Under the pieces are notes generated by a model. The model made no database searches, was not told the DNA's origin, and saw nothing but the letters and a program-made list of their open reading frames with translations. Below, piece by piece: positions 53,602 through 63,368 of a stretch of 64,000 nucleotides of DNA; position 1 is the first letter of the stretch, and the number at the start of each line of letters is the position of its first letter. Origin of the DNA: Oscillospiraceae bacterium (GTDB taxonomy: Bacteria; Bacillota; Clostridia; Oscillospirales; WRJC01); contig WRHM01000003.1 in the NCBI GenBank assembly GCA_009783265.1, positions 124,001 through 188,000 of the forward strand. The letters run 5' to 3'. The translations under genes and the position numbers were made by a program.

Positions 53602-55254
53602 TTATATAAACTCAATCATGCTTTCATCCCATGAATCCGGCGCATCGTATCCTAATAAATTTACGAACGTCGCCGCCAAATTGGATAACTGAAAGTCTTT
53701 TTGCTTTACAGTATATTTATTTTTATAAAAATCGTCAATAAATATACACGGCACGGGATTTAACGTGTGCGCCGTCCTTGAATTGAATTTTCCGTTTTTG
53801 TCTACAGCCAGAGCGTTTGTCTTTTTGTCAATCTCAAACATTTCATCGGCGTTGCCGTGATCGGCCGTGATTATTAAAACGCCCCCGGCTTCTTCTACTG
53901 CTTTTAAAATTCTCGCAAGCTGCAAATCGACTGTCTCGACCCCGATTATAGTAGCGTCGAGATTTCCCGTGTGGCCGACCATATCGCCGTTGGGAAAATT
54001 CGCCCTGATAAATTTATATTTGCCGCTTTTAATTTCTTCGACGAGTATATCGGTTATTTCAGCCGCTTTCATCCACGGGCGCTGCTCAAACGGTACTATA
54101 TCTGATTTTATTTCTATATATGTCTCTGTATTTTCATCGAATTTTCCGCTCCTGTTGCCGTTCCAGAAATAAGTCACATGGCCGAATTTCTGAGTTTCTG
54201 AAACTGCAAGCTGGGTTATTTTTTCATTTGCGAGATATTCGCCGAGCGTGCCGGTTATTTCGGGGGGATCAACAAGATATTTTTTTGGAATGTGCAAATC
54301 CCCGTCATATTCGAGCATACCCGCGTATAATATATCAGGCTTTTTTATCCTGTCGAATTTGTCAAACTCGTCCCCTGAGTCAAACGCTTTTGAAATCTCG
54401 ATTGCCCTGTCGCCCCTGAAATTAAATAATACGACGCTGTCGCCGTCTGTGATTTTTCCAATCGGCTCGCCGTTTTCAGCAATTACAAAAGGGTCTAACG
54501 GCTGGTCGTTTACGTTATTTGTTTCTTTTCTGATTGTATTTATCGCTTCGACTGCGGACTCAAAAAGCCTGCCGTCGCCGAGAACGTGAATATGCCAGCC
54601 CCTTTCGACCATTTTCCAGTCGGCTTCGTACCTGTCCATAGTTATGCTCATGCGTCCGCCGCCGGAAGCGATTCTCGCGTCGAAATCATCAGAGTTAAGT
54701 CCGGCGAGAAAGCGCTCGAATTTTTCCACGTAAATAACCCCCGACATAGGCGGCACGTCTCGCCCGTCCAATAATACGTGAATCCTGACTTTTTTTATCC
54801 CCTCTGATTTGGCCTGTCTTATCATAGAATATAAGTGATCTAAATTCGAGTGGACGTTCGCGTCGGATAATAACCCGATAAAATGTAAAGCCGAATTGCC
54901 TGACAGACAGTTATCGCGCAATTCACACCAAGTTTTTGACTTAAACATTGCGCCCGATTCGATAGATTCAGTTACAAGTTTGCACCCCTGAGCGAAAACC
55001 TGACCCGAACCCATCGCGTTATGTCCGACTTCGGAGTTTCCCATATCTTCGTCAGACGGCAAACCGACTGCGGTACCGTGAGCCTTGAGTTTTCTCACAG
55101 GATAATTATTATTTAGACCGTCAAGAACGGGAGTATTCGCAAGATAAACCGCGTTCCCCGCGTTTTCTCCGGCGATCCCAATTCCGTCCATCACGACGCA
55201 TACAAGCGGGCCGTCGATTCCGGCAAATTTCCCGGATTTTTTTAAATTCAGCAT
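53602..55254 (-). CDS. gpmI: 2,3-bisphosphoglycerate-independent phosphoglycerate mutase
   Basis: A 550-aa manganese enzyme interconverting 3- and 2-phosphoglycerate. The N-terminal VVMDGIGIAGENAGNAV binds metal, the catalytic Ser74 is in MGNSEVGHNAMGSG, and FRANFPNGDMVGHTGNLDA and ITADHGNADEM complete the metal sites. It is about 40 residues longer than the usual 510, with extra sequence near the C-terminal SRTAHTLNPVPCIF segment. It stands alone, not in a glycolytic operon. GAAGGAG precedes the ATG. Confidence 0.97.
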   Translation of the reverse strand: MLNLKKSGKFAGIDGPLVCVVMDGIGIAGENAGNAVYLANTPVLDGLNNNYPVRKLKAHGTAVGLPSDEDMGNSEVGHNAMGSGQVFAQGCKLVTESIESGAMFKSKTWCELRDNCLSGNSALHFIGLLSDANVHSNLDHLYSMIRQAKSEGIKKVRIHVLLDGRDVPPMSGVIYVEKFERFLAGLNSDDFDARIASGGGRMSITMDRYEADWKMVERGWHIHVLGDGRLFESAVEAINTIRKETNNVNDQPLDPFVIAENGEPIGKITDGDSVVLFNFRGDRAIEISKAFDSGDEFDKFDRIKKPDILYAGMLEYDGDLHIPKKYLVDPPEITGTLGEYLANEKITQLAVSETQKFGHVTYFWNGNRSGKFDENTETYIEIKSDIVPFEQRPWMKAAEITDILVEEIKSGKYKFIRANFPNGDMVGHTGNLDATIIGVETVDLQLARILKAVEEAGGVLIITADHGNADEMFEIDKKTNALAVDKNGKFNSRTAHTLNPVPCIFIDDFYKNKYTVKQKDFQLSNLAATFVNLLGYDAPDSWDESMIEFI

Positions 55255-55299
55255 ATTATTTTATAATCTCCTTCGACAAATTTATATATTAATTTATAT

Positions 55300-55329
55300 A
55301 TTATACAACATTTTTCCTGAGTATAACAA
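55300..55329 (-). promoter_or_regulatory. promoter of gpmI
   Basis: On the minus strand TTGTTA (55329-55324), 18 bases, TATAAT (55305-55300). The start is about 50 bases before the ATG. Confidence 0.6.
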
Positions 55330-55474
55330 GATAAAATAATTAAAATATAAAAAAGTTACAAATCCAAAGCAAAATTTTCGCAAATTTAAACGCGCTTGTT
55401 TTAATTGTATTATATTTTTAAAATCCCGGTATAATAAATAGCGGGCAATTAACGGGGAGGCATAATATTAAGTT

Positions 55475-56656
55475 ATGACTGTGAATAAAACGAATAAAAA
55501 AGAAAAAAAGTTAAAAAAATTAAAGAAGTTAAAAAACAATAATATAATCTATGTAATCGAGGCTTTTGTCCTGACTGCGGCGGCTGTTTTTCTTTCGGTT
55601 ATAAGCGGCGGCGCGCTGGTTAATGATTTGACAGGCTTAATCTGCGTTATTGCGGCTTCAGCTTTGTTTGCGTGCGTTTTGTTTCTCACAAATCCGGGCG
55701 TGATATTTATTTCGGGGATTGCGAGTTTTGCTATAACTTTCACAATAAACGGTAATATAACAGGTTCGTTTGAAAGCCTTATATACGTGATTATCGGGTC
55801 TATTATTTATTTCGGGTTAAGAAACGCAAAAAACAAAAAAACCAGAACCCAGATCACTGTTTTAATCACGGTTGTTCTGGTGGTATTTTATTTTCTGATG
55901 CTCGCGCTTTCTTTTATGATGGCCACAGGAACGTTTTATTCCGGAATGATTGCGCTGACTTCTGAAATTGACAGGGCATTAAACGACGGCGTAGAATCTT
56001 TTATAAGCCAATATACTGCGTTGCTTGCGAAATCTTCGGGAGGAACAGTATCTGAAGAAACGGCTCAGGCGGCGTATCTTACTGAAATCTATGTAAAAGA
56101 GCTTGTGATGAATTTTAAAGCTATAATACCGGCTTGTTTTATAATATACAGCGCGCTTATCGCGTATTTGTCAACGTCGCTTTTCAAGTCGGCGTATAAT
56201 ATTTTTATACCTATGGCAAATCCGGGCAGGAAAAAAATAAAAAATAAATACTGGCGGGTTAATATTTCTGTTGTGTCGGCAATAATCATGATAGCCGCTT
56301 TGTTTTTTGCGCTTCTGTTTTCAAAAAAAGATAATATCCTGCCGTCGATAGTTCTGACAAATTTGATATATATTCTCGCGCCCGGTTTTTGTCTGATGGG
56401 AATTTATTTTACATACGACAGGATTTTCAAAGAAAAAGCCCGTATTTTTCCGGTTATGCTGATAGCAGCCGCGATTATGTTCGCTTTTATTTTCCCTTCG
56501 GCTATAATTTTTATATTATACGCCGCCGCTTCTGTTTTAATGGCGGTGGGATTGTACGCTGCTCTGATAGACTCAATAAAAAAAGTGTTGGATAAAGCAA
56601 AAAAAGCTTTGCTCGGCGATGAAAATGACGACGACGATGATGATTATATCGACTGA
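55475..56656 (+). CDS. yybS: YybS-like (DUF2232) membrane protein
   Basis: A 393-aa membrane protein with about eight membrane segments, a Lys-rich N-terminus and an Asp-rich C-terminus (DDDDDDYID). The position directly before gdpP, rplI and dnaB is the B. subtilis yybS position. DUF2232 proteins have no proven function. GGGGAGG precedes the ATG. Confidence 0.8.
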   Translation: MTVNKTNKKEKKLKKLKKLKNNNIIYVIEAFVLTAAAVFLSVISGGALVNDLTGLICVIAASALFACVLFLTNPGVIFISGIASFAITFTINGNITGSFESLIYVIIGSIIYFGLRNAKNKKTRTQITVLITVVLVVFYFLMLALSFMMATGTFYSGMIALTSEIDRALNDGVESFISQYTALLAKSSGGTVSEETAQAAYLTEIYVKELVMNFKAIIPACFIIYSALIAYLSTSLFKSAYNIFIPMANPGRKKIKNKYWRVNISVVSAIIMIAALFFALLFSKKDNILPSIVLTNLIYILAPGFCLMGIYFTYDRIFKEKARIFPVMLIAAAIMFAFIFPSAIIFILYAAASVLMAVGLYAALIDSIKKVLDKAKKALLGDENDDDDDDYID

Positions 56657-56754
56657 TTATAAATTATAAATTAGATTATATTTATGTATAGTATAGTTAT
56701 TTATAAAATAAACCGGTGGTTTTGAAAAAGAAAATCTAATGTTAATGTAAATTT

Positions 56755-56820
56755 AAAGTAAGTGTTTACGGGTGGGTTATAGTCCGTCTCGCGACGGGTA
56801 CGCTTACTTTTCTTATTTTG
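56755..56820 (+). terminator. structured terminator region after yybS
   Basis: An 11-bp outer stem (56755-56765 with 56800-56810) closes a region with an inner CCGTC/GACGG hairpin (56784-56788 with 56793-56797) and an alternative ACGG/CCGT pairing. A T-rich run follows. It is more elaborate than a plain terminator and could be a small RNA. No strong promoter is clear just upstream. Confidence 0.5.
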
Positions 56821-56866
56821 TTATAAAAAATTTTAAAAATTTTAAAAAAGAAGATTATAAATTTAA

Positions 56867-56895
56867 TTGTATGTTTGTTTTGTATGTGATATAAT
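56867..56895 (+). promoter_or_regulatory. promoter of gdpP
   Basis: TTGTAT (56867-56872), 17 bases, TATAAT (56890-56895), about 50 bases before the ATG. Confidence 0.65.
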
Positions 56896-56946
56896 AGCTT
56901 CATAAACAATATTTTATATTTAAACTTTAAAAACTGGTGAACGTTT

Positions 56947-59049
56947 ATGAAACCTAAATCTAATGGCAGGTTGAAAAAATATATATCGGAACACAGAAGC
57001 TTTTTGCGTTTTGTCGTTAATTTTTTCTGCGTTTTATTGGTTTTGGCTTTCTTCTGGTTTTCTAAAACTCTTGAAGATTATGATAAATCAATAAAACTGG
57101 CGTTAATAATATTTGCTGTAGATATTATTCTGACTCTGATAGTTATTGTTTTGGGAGGACCGGATAAAAGTCCTAAAATCAAAAAAAAAGGCGCGGGAGA
57201 TTTAAAGCCTCTGATTGAAAATATGACGCTTGATTTGATATATGATTTCGCTTTTCCTATTTTGATAACTGAACAGAAAGGCTATATTTTATGGCATAAC
57301 GGGTCGGCTGTCGAGTATCTGCCGCAGGAGGACAGCGGCGGGCTTTTATGGAAAAATATTTCTGCGGTTTCGGGAAATCAAATATCGGTCGAAAAATTTT
57401 ATGAAAATTCAGACGGCACAAAAAGCATGGCAAAACCTGATAAACCCGAAAATTTGTCTCCCGTAAATATTTTTATAAACGGCAAATCTTTCAGGGTTGC
57501 TGTGTATAAAATAAATTCGGTAGTGTCTCCGGAAGTAAACGAACTGAATATATTTGTTTTTACTGATATGTCAGAGTTTGAATACTTAAAAACAGAAACT
57601 GAAATGAAAGACCCTGTAGCCGCTTATTTTATGATAGACAATCTTGACGAGACAAACCAGAAAATGCAGGACAAATACAGGAACGCGTCGGGAGCGGTAT
57701 CTGATTTGCTGAATGAATTTATCGGGAATTGCGGCGGGGTCATAAAAGAATACAGCAAAGACAAATATCTTTGTTTTTTTGAGAACAGGGATTTAAAAAA
57801 TTTTACGAAATCAAAGTTCGGCATTCTGGATTCAGTCAGGGATATAAAAATAGAGGAACTCGATATGCCTGTAACTATTTCGGGCGGCGTTTCAAATATA
57901 ACGGGCAGCCTTTTTGAAAAAGAAGCCGCGGCGCGCCACGCGCTTGATTTGGCACTGCAAAGGGGCGGAGATCAGGTAGTGGTCAAGGGATTGTCTTCTA
58001 CTGAGTTTTTCGGCGGTAAAACAAAAACTGTGCAAAAAAGAATAAAAGTCAGATCGAGAGTCATAGCGGGCGAACTTGCGGAGTATATGCAAAACAGTTC
58101 GAATGTTTTGATTATGGGGCATAAATTCGCAGACAACGACAGTATAGGCTCATGCGTGGGCATAGCCCGTTTCGCTATGTCTTTCAACTGTGAAGTCAAT
58201 ATAATAGTAAATATCCACGACCCGAATATAAAACCTGCATTCGCAAAACTGAGGGGGCTGGAAGAATATAAAGATATTTTTACAGACGAGCCTGCCGCGC
58301 TGGATAAAATTACGGGAGAGACTTTAGTTGTCGTCACAGACGTAAATAACCCGCAGTATTTTGAATCAGAGGCAGTTTACAAAAACGTTTATAAATGCGC
58401 GGTTATCGACCATCACAGAAAAACTATAGAATACGAAAAAGAACCGGAGATATTTTATATCGAGCCTGCGGCTTCTTCCGCGTCCGAGCTTGTCGCGGAA
58501 ATACTCGAGCAATCGCTTGCCCCGGGCGCGCTTTTAAAAGAAGAGGCCGAGCTTCTTCTGGCGGGAATATTTCTGGACACTAAGAATTTTTCCCGCAAAA
58601 CCGGTACGAGAACTTTTTCGGCGGCATTATATCTGAGGGGCGAAGGGGCCGACACATCAGAGGCTCAGGCTATGGTGGTCAAGACAAACGTCGAAGAATT
58701 CACTAAAGAAGCGCGTTTTGAATTAAACGCTATAACTTACAGGAATATAATCGCTATATCAGTAGTAGAGGAAGAATTGACTGTCACAGATAAAACTGCC
58801 GGAGCTAAAGCCGCCGAAAGAATGCTGGGAATAGACGGAATCACGGCGTCATTTGTTATATTTAAAATAGAAGATACGGTTCATATTTCGGCGCGTTCGC
58901 TTGGAAAAGTAAACGTGCAGATAATTTTGGAGGCGTTTGGCGGAGGCGGGCATTTTGAATTTGCGGGGGCGCAGGTGAGAAACGCGAGTCTTAAAGACGT
59001 ATTAATTTTGCTCAAAAAGACGATAGACGAATATTTTGACGCAAATTAA
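56947..59049 (+). CDS. gdpP: cyclic-di-AMP phosphodiesterase GdpP
   Basis: A 700-aa protein. Two membrane segments (about 20-40 and 48-70) are followed by a PAS-like region, a degenerate GGDEF domain (about 215-335, GGVSNITG) and the catalytic DHH-DHHA1 module. The DHH residues are visible in MGHKFADNDSIG near residue 393 and CAVIDHHRKT. DHHA1 ends with GGGGHFEFAGAQV. It hydrolyses cyclic-di-AMP. TGGTGA precedes the ATG. Two accessory genes separate it from rplI. Confidence 0.96.
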   Translation: MKPKSNGRLKKYISEHRSFLRFVVNFFCVLLVLAFFWFSKTLEDYDKSIKLALIIFAVDIILTLIVIVLGGPDKSPKIKKKGAGDLKPLIENMTLDLIYDFAFPILITEQKGYILWHNGSAVEYLPQEDSGGLLWKNISAVSGNQISVEKFYENSDGTKSMAKPDKPENLSPVNIFINGKSFRVAVYKINSVVSPEVNELNIFVFTDMSEFEYLKTETEMKDPVAAYFMIDNLDETNQKMQDKYRNASGAVSDLLNEFIGNCGGVIKEYSKDKYLCFFENRDLKNFTKSKFGILDSVRDIKIEELDMPVTISGGVSNITGSLFEKEAAARHALDLALQRGGDQVVVKGLSSTEFFGGKTKTVQKRIKVRSRVIAGELAEYMQNSSNVLIMGHKFADNDSIGSCVGIARFAMSFNCEVNIIVNIHDPNIKPAFAKLRGLEEYKDIFTDEPAALDKITGETLVVVTDVNNPQYFESEAVYKNVYKCAVIDHHRKTIEYEKEPEIFYIEPAASSASELVAEILEQSLAPGALLKEEAELLLAGIFLDTKNFSRKTGTRTFSAALYLRGEGADTSEAQAMVVKTNVEEFTKEARFELNAITYRNIIAISVVEEELTVTDKTAGAKAAERMLGIDGITASFVIFKIEDTVHISARSLGKVNVQIILEAFGGGGHFEFAGAQVRNASLKDVLILLKKTIDEYFDAN

Positions 59050-59086
59050 AATAAAAATAAAACTTTAATAAACAGAGGATTGCAGA

Positions 59087-59518
59087 GTGAATGAATACTT
59101 GAATAAAATTATTTGCGGCGACTGTTCTTCTGAAAATGTTTCGTTGCTGGCTAAAATGAATCAGCAATTAATTGAAGATGAAAAGGCAGAAACAAATTTA
59201 AACCTAAAACAATTAGAAAAACGCATGAAAGATTTTATTAATTCCAGCTATAAGGCATTTCTATTTTATCGCAATGAAAATGTTATAGGATACGCTCTAT
59301 GTAATATGACGAAAACTCCCGTATATTTGCGGCAATTCTTTATTTGCCGTGATGTACGCCGTAAGGGATATGGAAAACAAGCATTTCACGAATTGCTTAT
59401 CTATCTTAATATTCAAGAAATTGATTTAGATGTTTATTCATGGAACAAAACCGGAATTTCATTTTGGGAATCTCTTGGATTTGAAAAACGATGTTATAAT
59501 ATGCGTTATATGAAATAA
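59087..59518 (+). CDS. GNAT-family N-acetyltransferase
   Basis: A 143-aa GNAT protein. The acetyl-CoA loop is RDVRRKGYGKQAFHELLIYL near residue 87, and YLRQFFICRDV and SWNKTGISFWESLGF are the flanking strands. The substrate is unknown. The start is GTG 59087 with AGAGG. It interrupts the gdpP-rplI order and is probably accessory. Confidence 0.85.
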   Translation: MNEYLNKIICGDCSSENVSLLAKMNQQLIEDEKAETNLNLKQLEKRMKDFINSSYKAFLFYRNENVIGYALCNMTKTPVYLRQFFICRDVRRKGYGKQAFHELLIYLNIQEIDLDVYSWNKTGISFWESLGFEKRCYNMRYMK

Positions 59519-59539
59519 ATATATTATTTTTAATAAGAA

Positions 59540-59998
59540 ATGGCAGAAAAAAAGAATATGGATAAAAATGAATTACAGGAGTTTATAAACGTCAATATTT
59601 CTGACTTAAACCAAAACAGGTTTGATTATCTGAATAAATTGAAATTAACTGATATTTTGAAAAGGGAAAATATATATTTATATAAAGCTAAAAATATACA
59701 GACAAGTGAAGGATTAATAAAGACTCTCATCAATTCCGATTTGATGTCCCATGAAGAAAATATTTTAGTTGAATTTTGGGGGAAACTTGCAATATTTGCT
59801 TCGCAGGTCGGGATATATAGCATAGATTTAGAAATTATAGATAATAAAATAAGATATAGCGAAGATTTCAACAAAGAATATTCAAAAGTAATAAATAAAT
59901 TCAACCGCGAATTTTTAAATACATATTTTTTGGAAGACGGCTCTATTGACTGGATAAAAATTTTAAAATTAAATAGTGAAAATAAGTTAAGTATATAA
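59540..59998 (+). CDS. small protein resembling the N-terminus of PmeII-type restriction endonucleases
   Basis: A 152-aa protein. The first 90 residues (EFINVNISDLNQNRFDYLN, then TDILKRENIYLYKAKNIQTS) resemble, from memory, the N-terminus of PmeII-like type II restriction enzymes, which run to about 270 aa. The later YSIDLEIIDNKIRY could be what remains of the catalytic strand, but no E-x-K follows. I suspect an internally deleted remnant. No methyltransferase is adjacent. The ribosome site is weak. Confidence 0.5.
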   Translation: MAEKKNMDKNELQEFINVNISDLNQNRFDYLNKLKLTDILKRENIYLYKAKNIQTSEGLIKTLINSDLMSHEENILVEFWGKLAIFASQVGIYSIDLEIIDNKIRYSEDFNKEYSKVINKFNREFLNTYFLEDGSIDWIKILKLNSENKLSI

Positions 59999-60037
59999 TA
60001 ACCAAAACTAAAAATAAAGTTAGGAGAATTTATCAGG

Positions 60038-60487
60038 ATGAAAGTTTTGCTTAAAGAAGATGTAAAAGGTCAGGGCAAAAAAGGCGAGATTATAAACGTC
60101 TCGGACGGCTATGCGAGAAATTTTTTGTTTCCGAGAAGTCTTGCTGTTATAGCCGACGCAAAAGCCGTAAACGAAGTCAAAACAAAAAAAGAGGCCGAGC
60201 TTCACAAAATCGAGGCTGAAAAACAAAACGCGAAAGACTTGGGCGAGAGGCTTTCGAGAACTATATTAAAAATCGCTTCGACTTCTACCCCTGACGGTAA
60301 ATTATATGGCTCTGTCACTACATCTAATATTGCAGAAGAATTAAAAAAGCAGGAGAATATAGATATAGACAAACGCAAAATAAATCTTGACGAGCATATA
60401 AAATCTTTCGGGACTTATACTGTCGAAATAAAAGTATATCCCGAAATAACCGCAAGTCTCACTGTTGTGGTGACGGATAATAAATAA
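60038..60487 (+). CDS. rplI: 50S ribosomal protein L9
   Basis: A 149-aa protein. The N-terminal motif [20 protein letters not shown] binds 23S rRNA; a long helix ([20 protein letters not shown]) leads to the C-terminal domain. L9 helps keep the reading frame. It precedes dnaB as in B. subtilis. Confidence 0.97.
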   Translation: MKVLLKEDVKGQGKKGEIINVSDGYARNFLFPRSLAVIADAKAVNEVKTKKEAELHKIEAEKQNAKDLGERLSRTILKIASTSTPDGKLYGSVTTSNIAEELKKQENIDIDKRKINLDEHIKSFGTYTVEIKVYPEITASLTVVVTDNK

Positions 60488-60511
60488 TAGATAAAAGGGG
60501 AAGTTTTAAAA

Positions 60512-61927
60512 TTGGGCAGTTACTCTAATTTTAACAGTAATAATAACAATAGTTCTAATAATTCCGACAATAATTTTATATCGTCTGAATATGACATAAA
60601 AAAAATACCGTATTCTTTGGATGCCGAGCAGTCTGTTTTGGGGGCTGTTTTAATTTCTCCTGAAATCTATGAAGAAATCGCCGAGACTCTATCAGTTGAT
60701 GATTTTTATTTAGATAATCACAGGGAGATTTACGATTCTATAACTAATTTATATCTTAAAAACCGGTCGCTTGATTTAGTTACGCTGCTTGAAGATATAG
60801 TTTCTAAAAGTTCGCGCTCAGGCTCAGGAGACGCAATCCGGAACAGTACAAAAGAATATCTGATGAGACTGTCGGATAACGTCCCGGTTATCGCGAATAT
60901 AAAAGAATACGCGGCGATCGTCAAAGAAAAATCTCTGAGGCGAAAATTAATAAGCATCTCGCACGAGATGATAAAAATGGCGCATGAAGACGCGTCTAAT
61001 TCAGATATTATAATAGACCGGGCTGCACAGATGATTTTTGCCCTCGCGCAGGGCAGGATAACGCAGGATTTTGTCCATGTGAGAAATATACTGGTTGACG
61101 TTTTCGCCAATGTCCATAATCTTCAGACAGACAAAGAAGCCGCGAGAGGGCTCTCGTCCGGATTTTCGGGGATTGACAATGTGCTTGTGGGCATGAATCC
61201 GGGGAATTTGATTTTAATAGGCGCGAGACCCGGTATGGGAAAGACTGCTTTTGCCCTGAATATCGCCATAAACGCGGCGGCTAAAAAGAAAACCGTCGCC
61301 TTTTTCCAGCTTGAAATGGCCAAAGAAGAGATTGTTTCAAGGCTTTTGGCAAGCGAGGCTTTTGTCGATGGTTTCAAGCTTAAAGCCGGCGTGCTAAGCG
61401 TTGAGGACTGGACGAAAATCACTGAGGCAGGCTCGAGAATATCTGAGTGCGATATATATATAGACGACACGCCGAGCATGACCGTCACCGGAATGAAAGC
61501 TAAGCTGAGAAGATTAAAAAAACTCGATTTGGTTGTAATAGACCATTTGCAGTTAATGCAGACTGACAGAGCCAACGGGAACAGGGTTCAGGAAATATCC
61601 GAAATATCGCGCAATTTAAAAATCATGGCAAAAGAGCTCAACGTTCCCGTGATAACCTGCGCACAGTTATCGAGGGGGCCCGAATCGAGGGACGACAAGC
61701 GTCCAATGCTGTCGGATTTGAGGGAATCGGGCGCAATAGAGCAGGACGCCGACGTAGTTATGTTTTTGTACAGGGACGATTATTATAAAGAAAGCGTCGA
61801 GAAACATAACAGGGCCGAGATAATTTTTGCCAAAAACAGGCACGGGGCAATAGGCAAAGTAGAAGTCGGATTTGAAAAGAAATTCACGAGATTTTATGAT
61901 ATAGACGAAGTGCATAAAGAACAGTAG
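60512..61927 (+). CDS. dnaB: replicative DNA helicase DnaB
   Basis: A 471-aa hexameric helicase (DnaC in B. subtilis). An Asn/Ser-rich N-terminus of about 25 residues precedes the primase-binding domain (PYSLDAEQSVLGAVLISPEI). Walker A is GARPGMGKT near residue 237, Walker B is LVVIDHLQLM, and motif 4 is ARLS-like CAQLSRGPESRDDKRPMLSD. The start is TTG 60512 after GGGG, and no ATG near it fits. Confidence 0.96.
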   Translation: MGSYSNFNSNNNNSSNNSDNNFISSEYDIKKIPYSLDAEQSVLGAVLISPEIYEEIAETLSVDDFYLDNHREIYDSITNLYLKNRSLDLVTLLEDIVSKSSRSGSGDAIRNSTKEYLMRLSDNVPVIANIKEYAAIVKEKSLRRKLISISHEMIKMAHEDASNSDIIIDRAAQMIFALAQGRITQDFVHVRNILVDVFANVHNLQTDKEAARGLSSGFSGIDNVLVGMNPGNLILIGARPGMGKTAFALNIAINAAAKKKTVAFFQLEMAKEEIVSRLLASEAFVDGFKLKAGVLSVEDWTKITEAGSRISECDIYIDDTPSMTVTGMKAKLRRLKKLDLVVIDHLQLMQTDRANGNRVQEISEISRNLKIMAKELNVPVITCAQLSRGPESRDDKRPMLSDLRESGAIEQDADVVMFLYRDDYYKESVEKHNRAEIIFAKNRHGAIGKVEVGFEKKFTRFYDIDEVHKEQ

Positions 61928-61939
61928 GGGTTCAAGTTT

Positions 61940-62170
61940 ATGAAAATATATAAAATATCAAATCAGGAAGCTTCATATATATTAGTTACGCCGGAAGATG
62001 AACGTTCCAGTAATTATTATTTATTTATTCCCGATCAGAATTTGATTAAAAGAATTGATAATGCTTTAGAATTTATTATTTCAAACAAATTTATTTATAA
62101 AAAAACCGAATTATCCGTAATACCTGCGGAACATCACGAAAAATTAAATATATTATTGAAAGGCATGTAA
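61940..62170 (+). CDS. small hypothetical protein between dnaB and tilS
   Basis: A 76-aa acidic/aromatic protein (SNQEASYILVTPEDERSSNY), with no membrane segment or known motif. An AGGGG site precedes the ATG, and it is followed directly by tilS, so co-expression is likely. I recognise no family. Confidence 0.55.
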   Translation: MKIYKISNQEASYILVTPEDERSSNYYLFIPDQNLIKRIDNALEFIISNKFIYKKTELSVIPAEHHEKLNILLKGM

Positions 62171-63235
62171 TTGCGCAAAATTAATAAACGTATTATGAAT
62201 CTGGAACAAAAAGCTGAAAAACTGATAAAAGAATATAACATGATTGACAGCAGCGGCAATATTCTTGTCGCTTTTTCGGGTGGGAGCGATTCGTCCGCTC
62301 TGCTTTTTTTCCTGATTAATTATATAAAAAATACAGGCGAAGACAAAAAAGATAAAATTTACGCCGCTCACATGAATCATACGATACGGGGGGAAGAATC
62401 TGATAACGACGAAAAGTTTGCGGTTGATACATGCGAAAAATATAATATAAAGCTTTTCACGGAGCATAAAAATATCCCGGAAATCGTGAAAACATCAAAA
62501 AAAAGCGTGGAAGAAGCCGCAAGGGACGAAAGATATGATTTTTTTTGCAGGGTCGCGGAATCAATCGGCGGAGATATTAAAGTCGCAACTGCACACACAG
62601 CGTCGGACAATAGCGAAACCGTTATTTTTAATTTGGCGAGAGGATGCGGATTAACCGGATTTTCGGGGATTTCTCCTGTGAATATAATAAAAAACAAAAA
62701 TATTATCCGGCCGTTTCTGTCGTGTTCAAAAGAAGATATTTTAGAATACTGCAAAAGAAATAATATATTATATATCGAAGATAAAACAAATACGGACGAA
62801 AATTATACAAGAAATTTTATCAGACATAATATAACTTCAAGATTAAAAGAGAAGTTTAATAATTTAGACGAAAATATATTCAAAACAACGGAAATAACGC
62901 GTGACGCGGCCGATTTTTTGAATTCTTGCGCCGATGATTTAATAAAAAATAACTCAGATAAATCAAATGAAATTGATATTTACGCTCTTCTGACAAGTCA
63001 TAAAGCTTTACAGAGAGCGGTTATAACAAGGCTTTATGAGAACGCCGTCTGTCCGGATACGAAAAAACTCGAATTCAAGCATGTTTTATATGTCGAAGAA
63101 TTGCTCAAAAATTCGGGCAATTCAAAAAAATCAATAGATCTGCCCGGATTTGTGACGGCTGTAATCTCAGAAAACAGATTAATTTTTGAAAAAACAGAAA
63201 ACAAAAAAACCAGCAGAAACCGAAAAATAATTTAG
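62171..63235 (+). CDS. tilS: tRNA(Ile)-lysidine synthetase
   Basis: A 354-aa N-type ATP-pyrophosphatase that converts tRNA-Ile cytidine-34 to lysidine. The ATP motif SGGSDS is at residues 36-41; AAHMNHTIRGEESDNDEKF and TAHTASDNSETVIFNLARG follow. It is over 100 residues shorter than the B. subtilis enzyme, lacking most of the C-terminal tRNA-binding domain. The preferred start is TTG 62171, one base after the previous stop, with AAAGG. It precedes hpt. Confidence 0.93.
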   Translation: MRKINKRIMNLEQKAEKLIKEYNMIDSSGNILVAFSGGSDSSALLFFLINYIKNTGEDKKDKIYAAHMNHTIRGEESDNDEKFAVDTCEKYNIKLFTEHKNIPEIVKTSKKSVEEAARDERYDFFCRVAESIGGDIKVATAHTASDNSETVIFNLARGCGLTGFSGISPVNIIKNKNIIRPFLSCSKEDILEYCKRNNILYIEDKTNTDENYTRNFIRHNITSRLKEKFNNLDENIFKTTEITRDAADFLNSCADDLIKNNSDKSNEIDIYALLTSHKALQRAVITRLYENAVCPDTKKLEFKHVLYVEELLKNSGNSKKSIDLPGFVTAVISENRLIFEKTENKKTSRNRKII

Positions 63236-63368
63236 ATAATTTTAAATCGTCAGAAATAATTTACAATTTATTTAATAATTGATTTAATCATGTTATAATT
63301 GATTTTGATAAAATAATTGGAATAATGGGAATATTAATCCCCCGAATATAAAATTAACGAGGTTTAAA

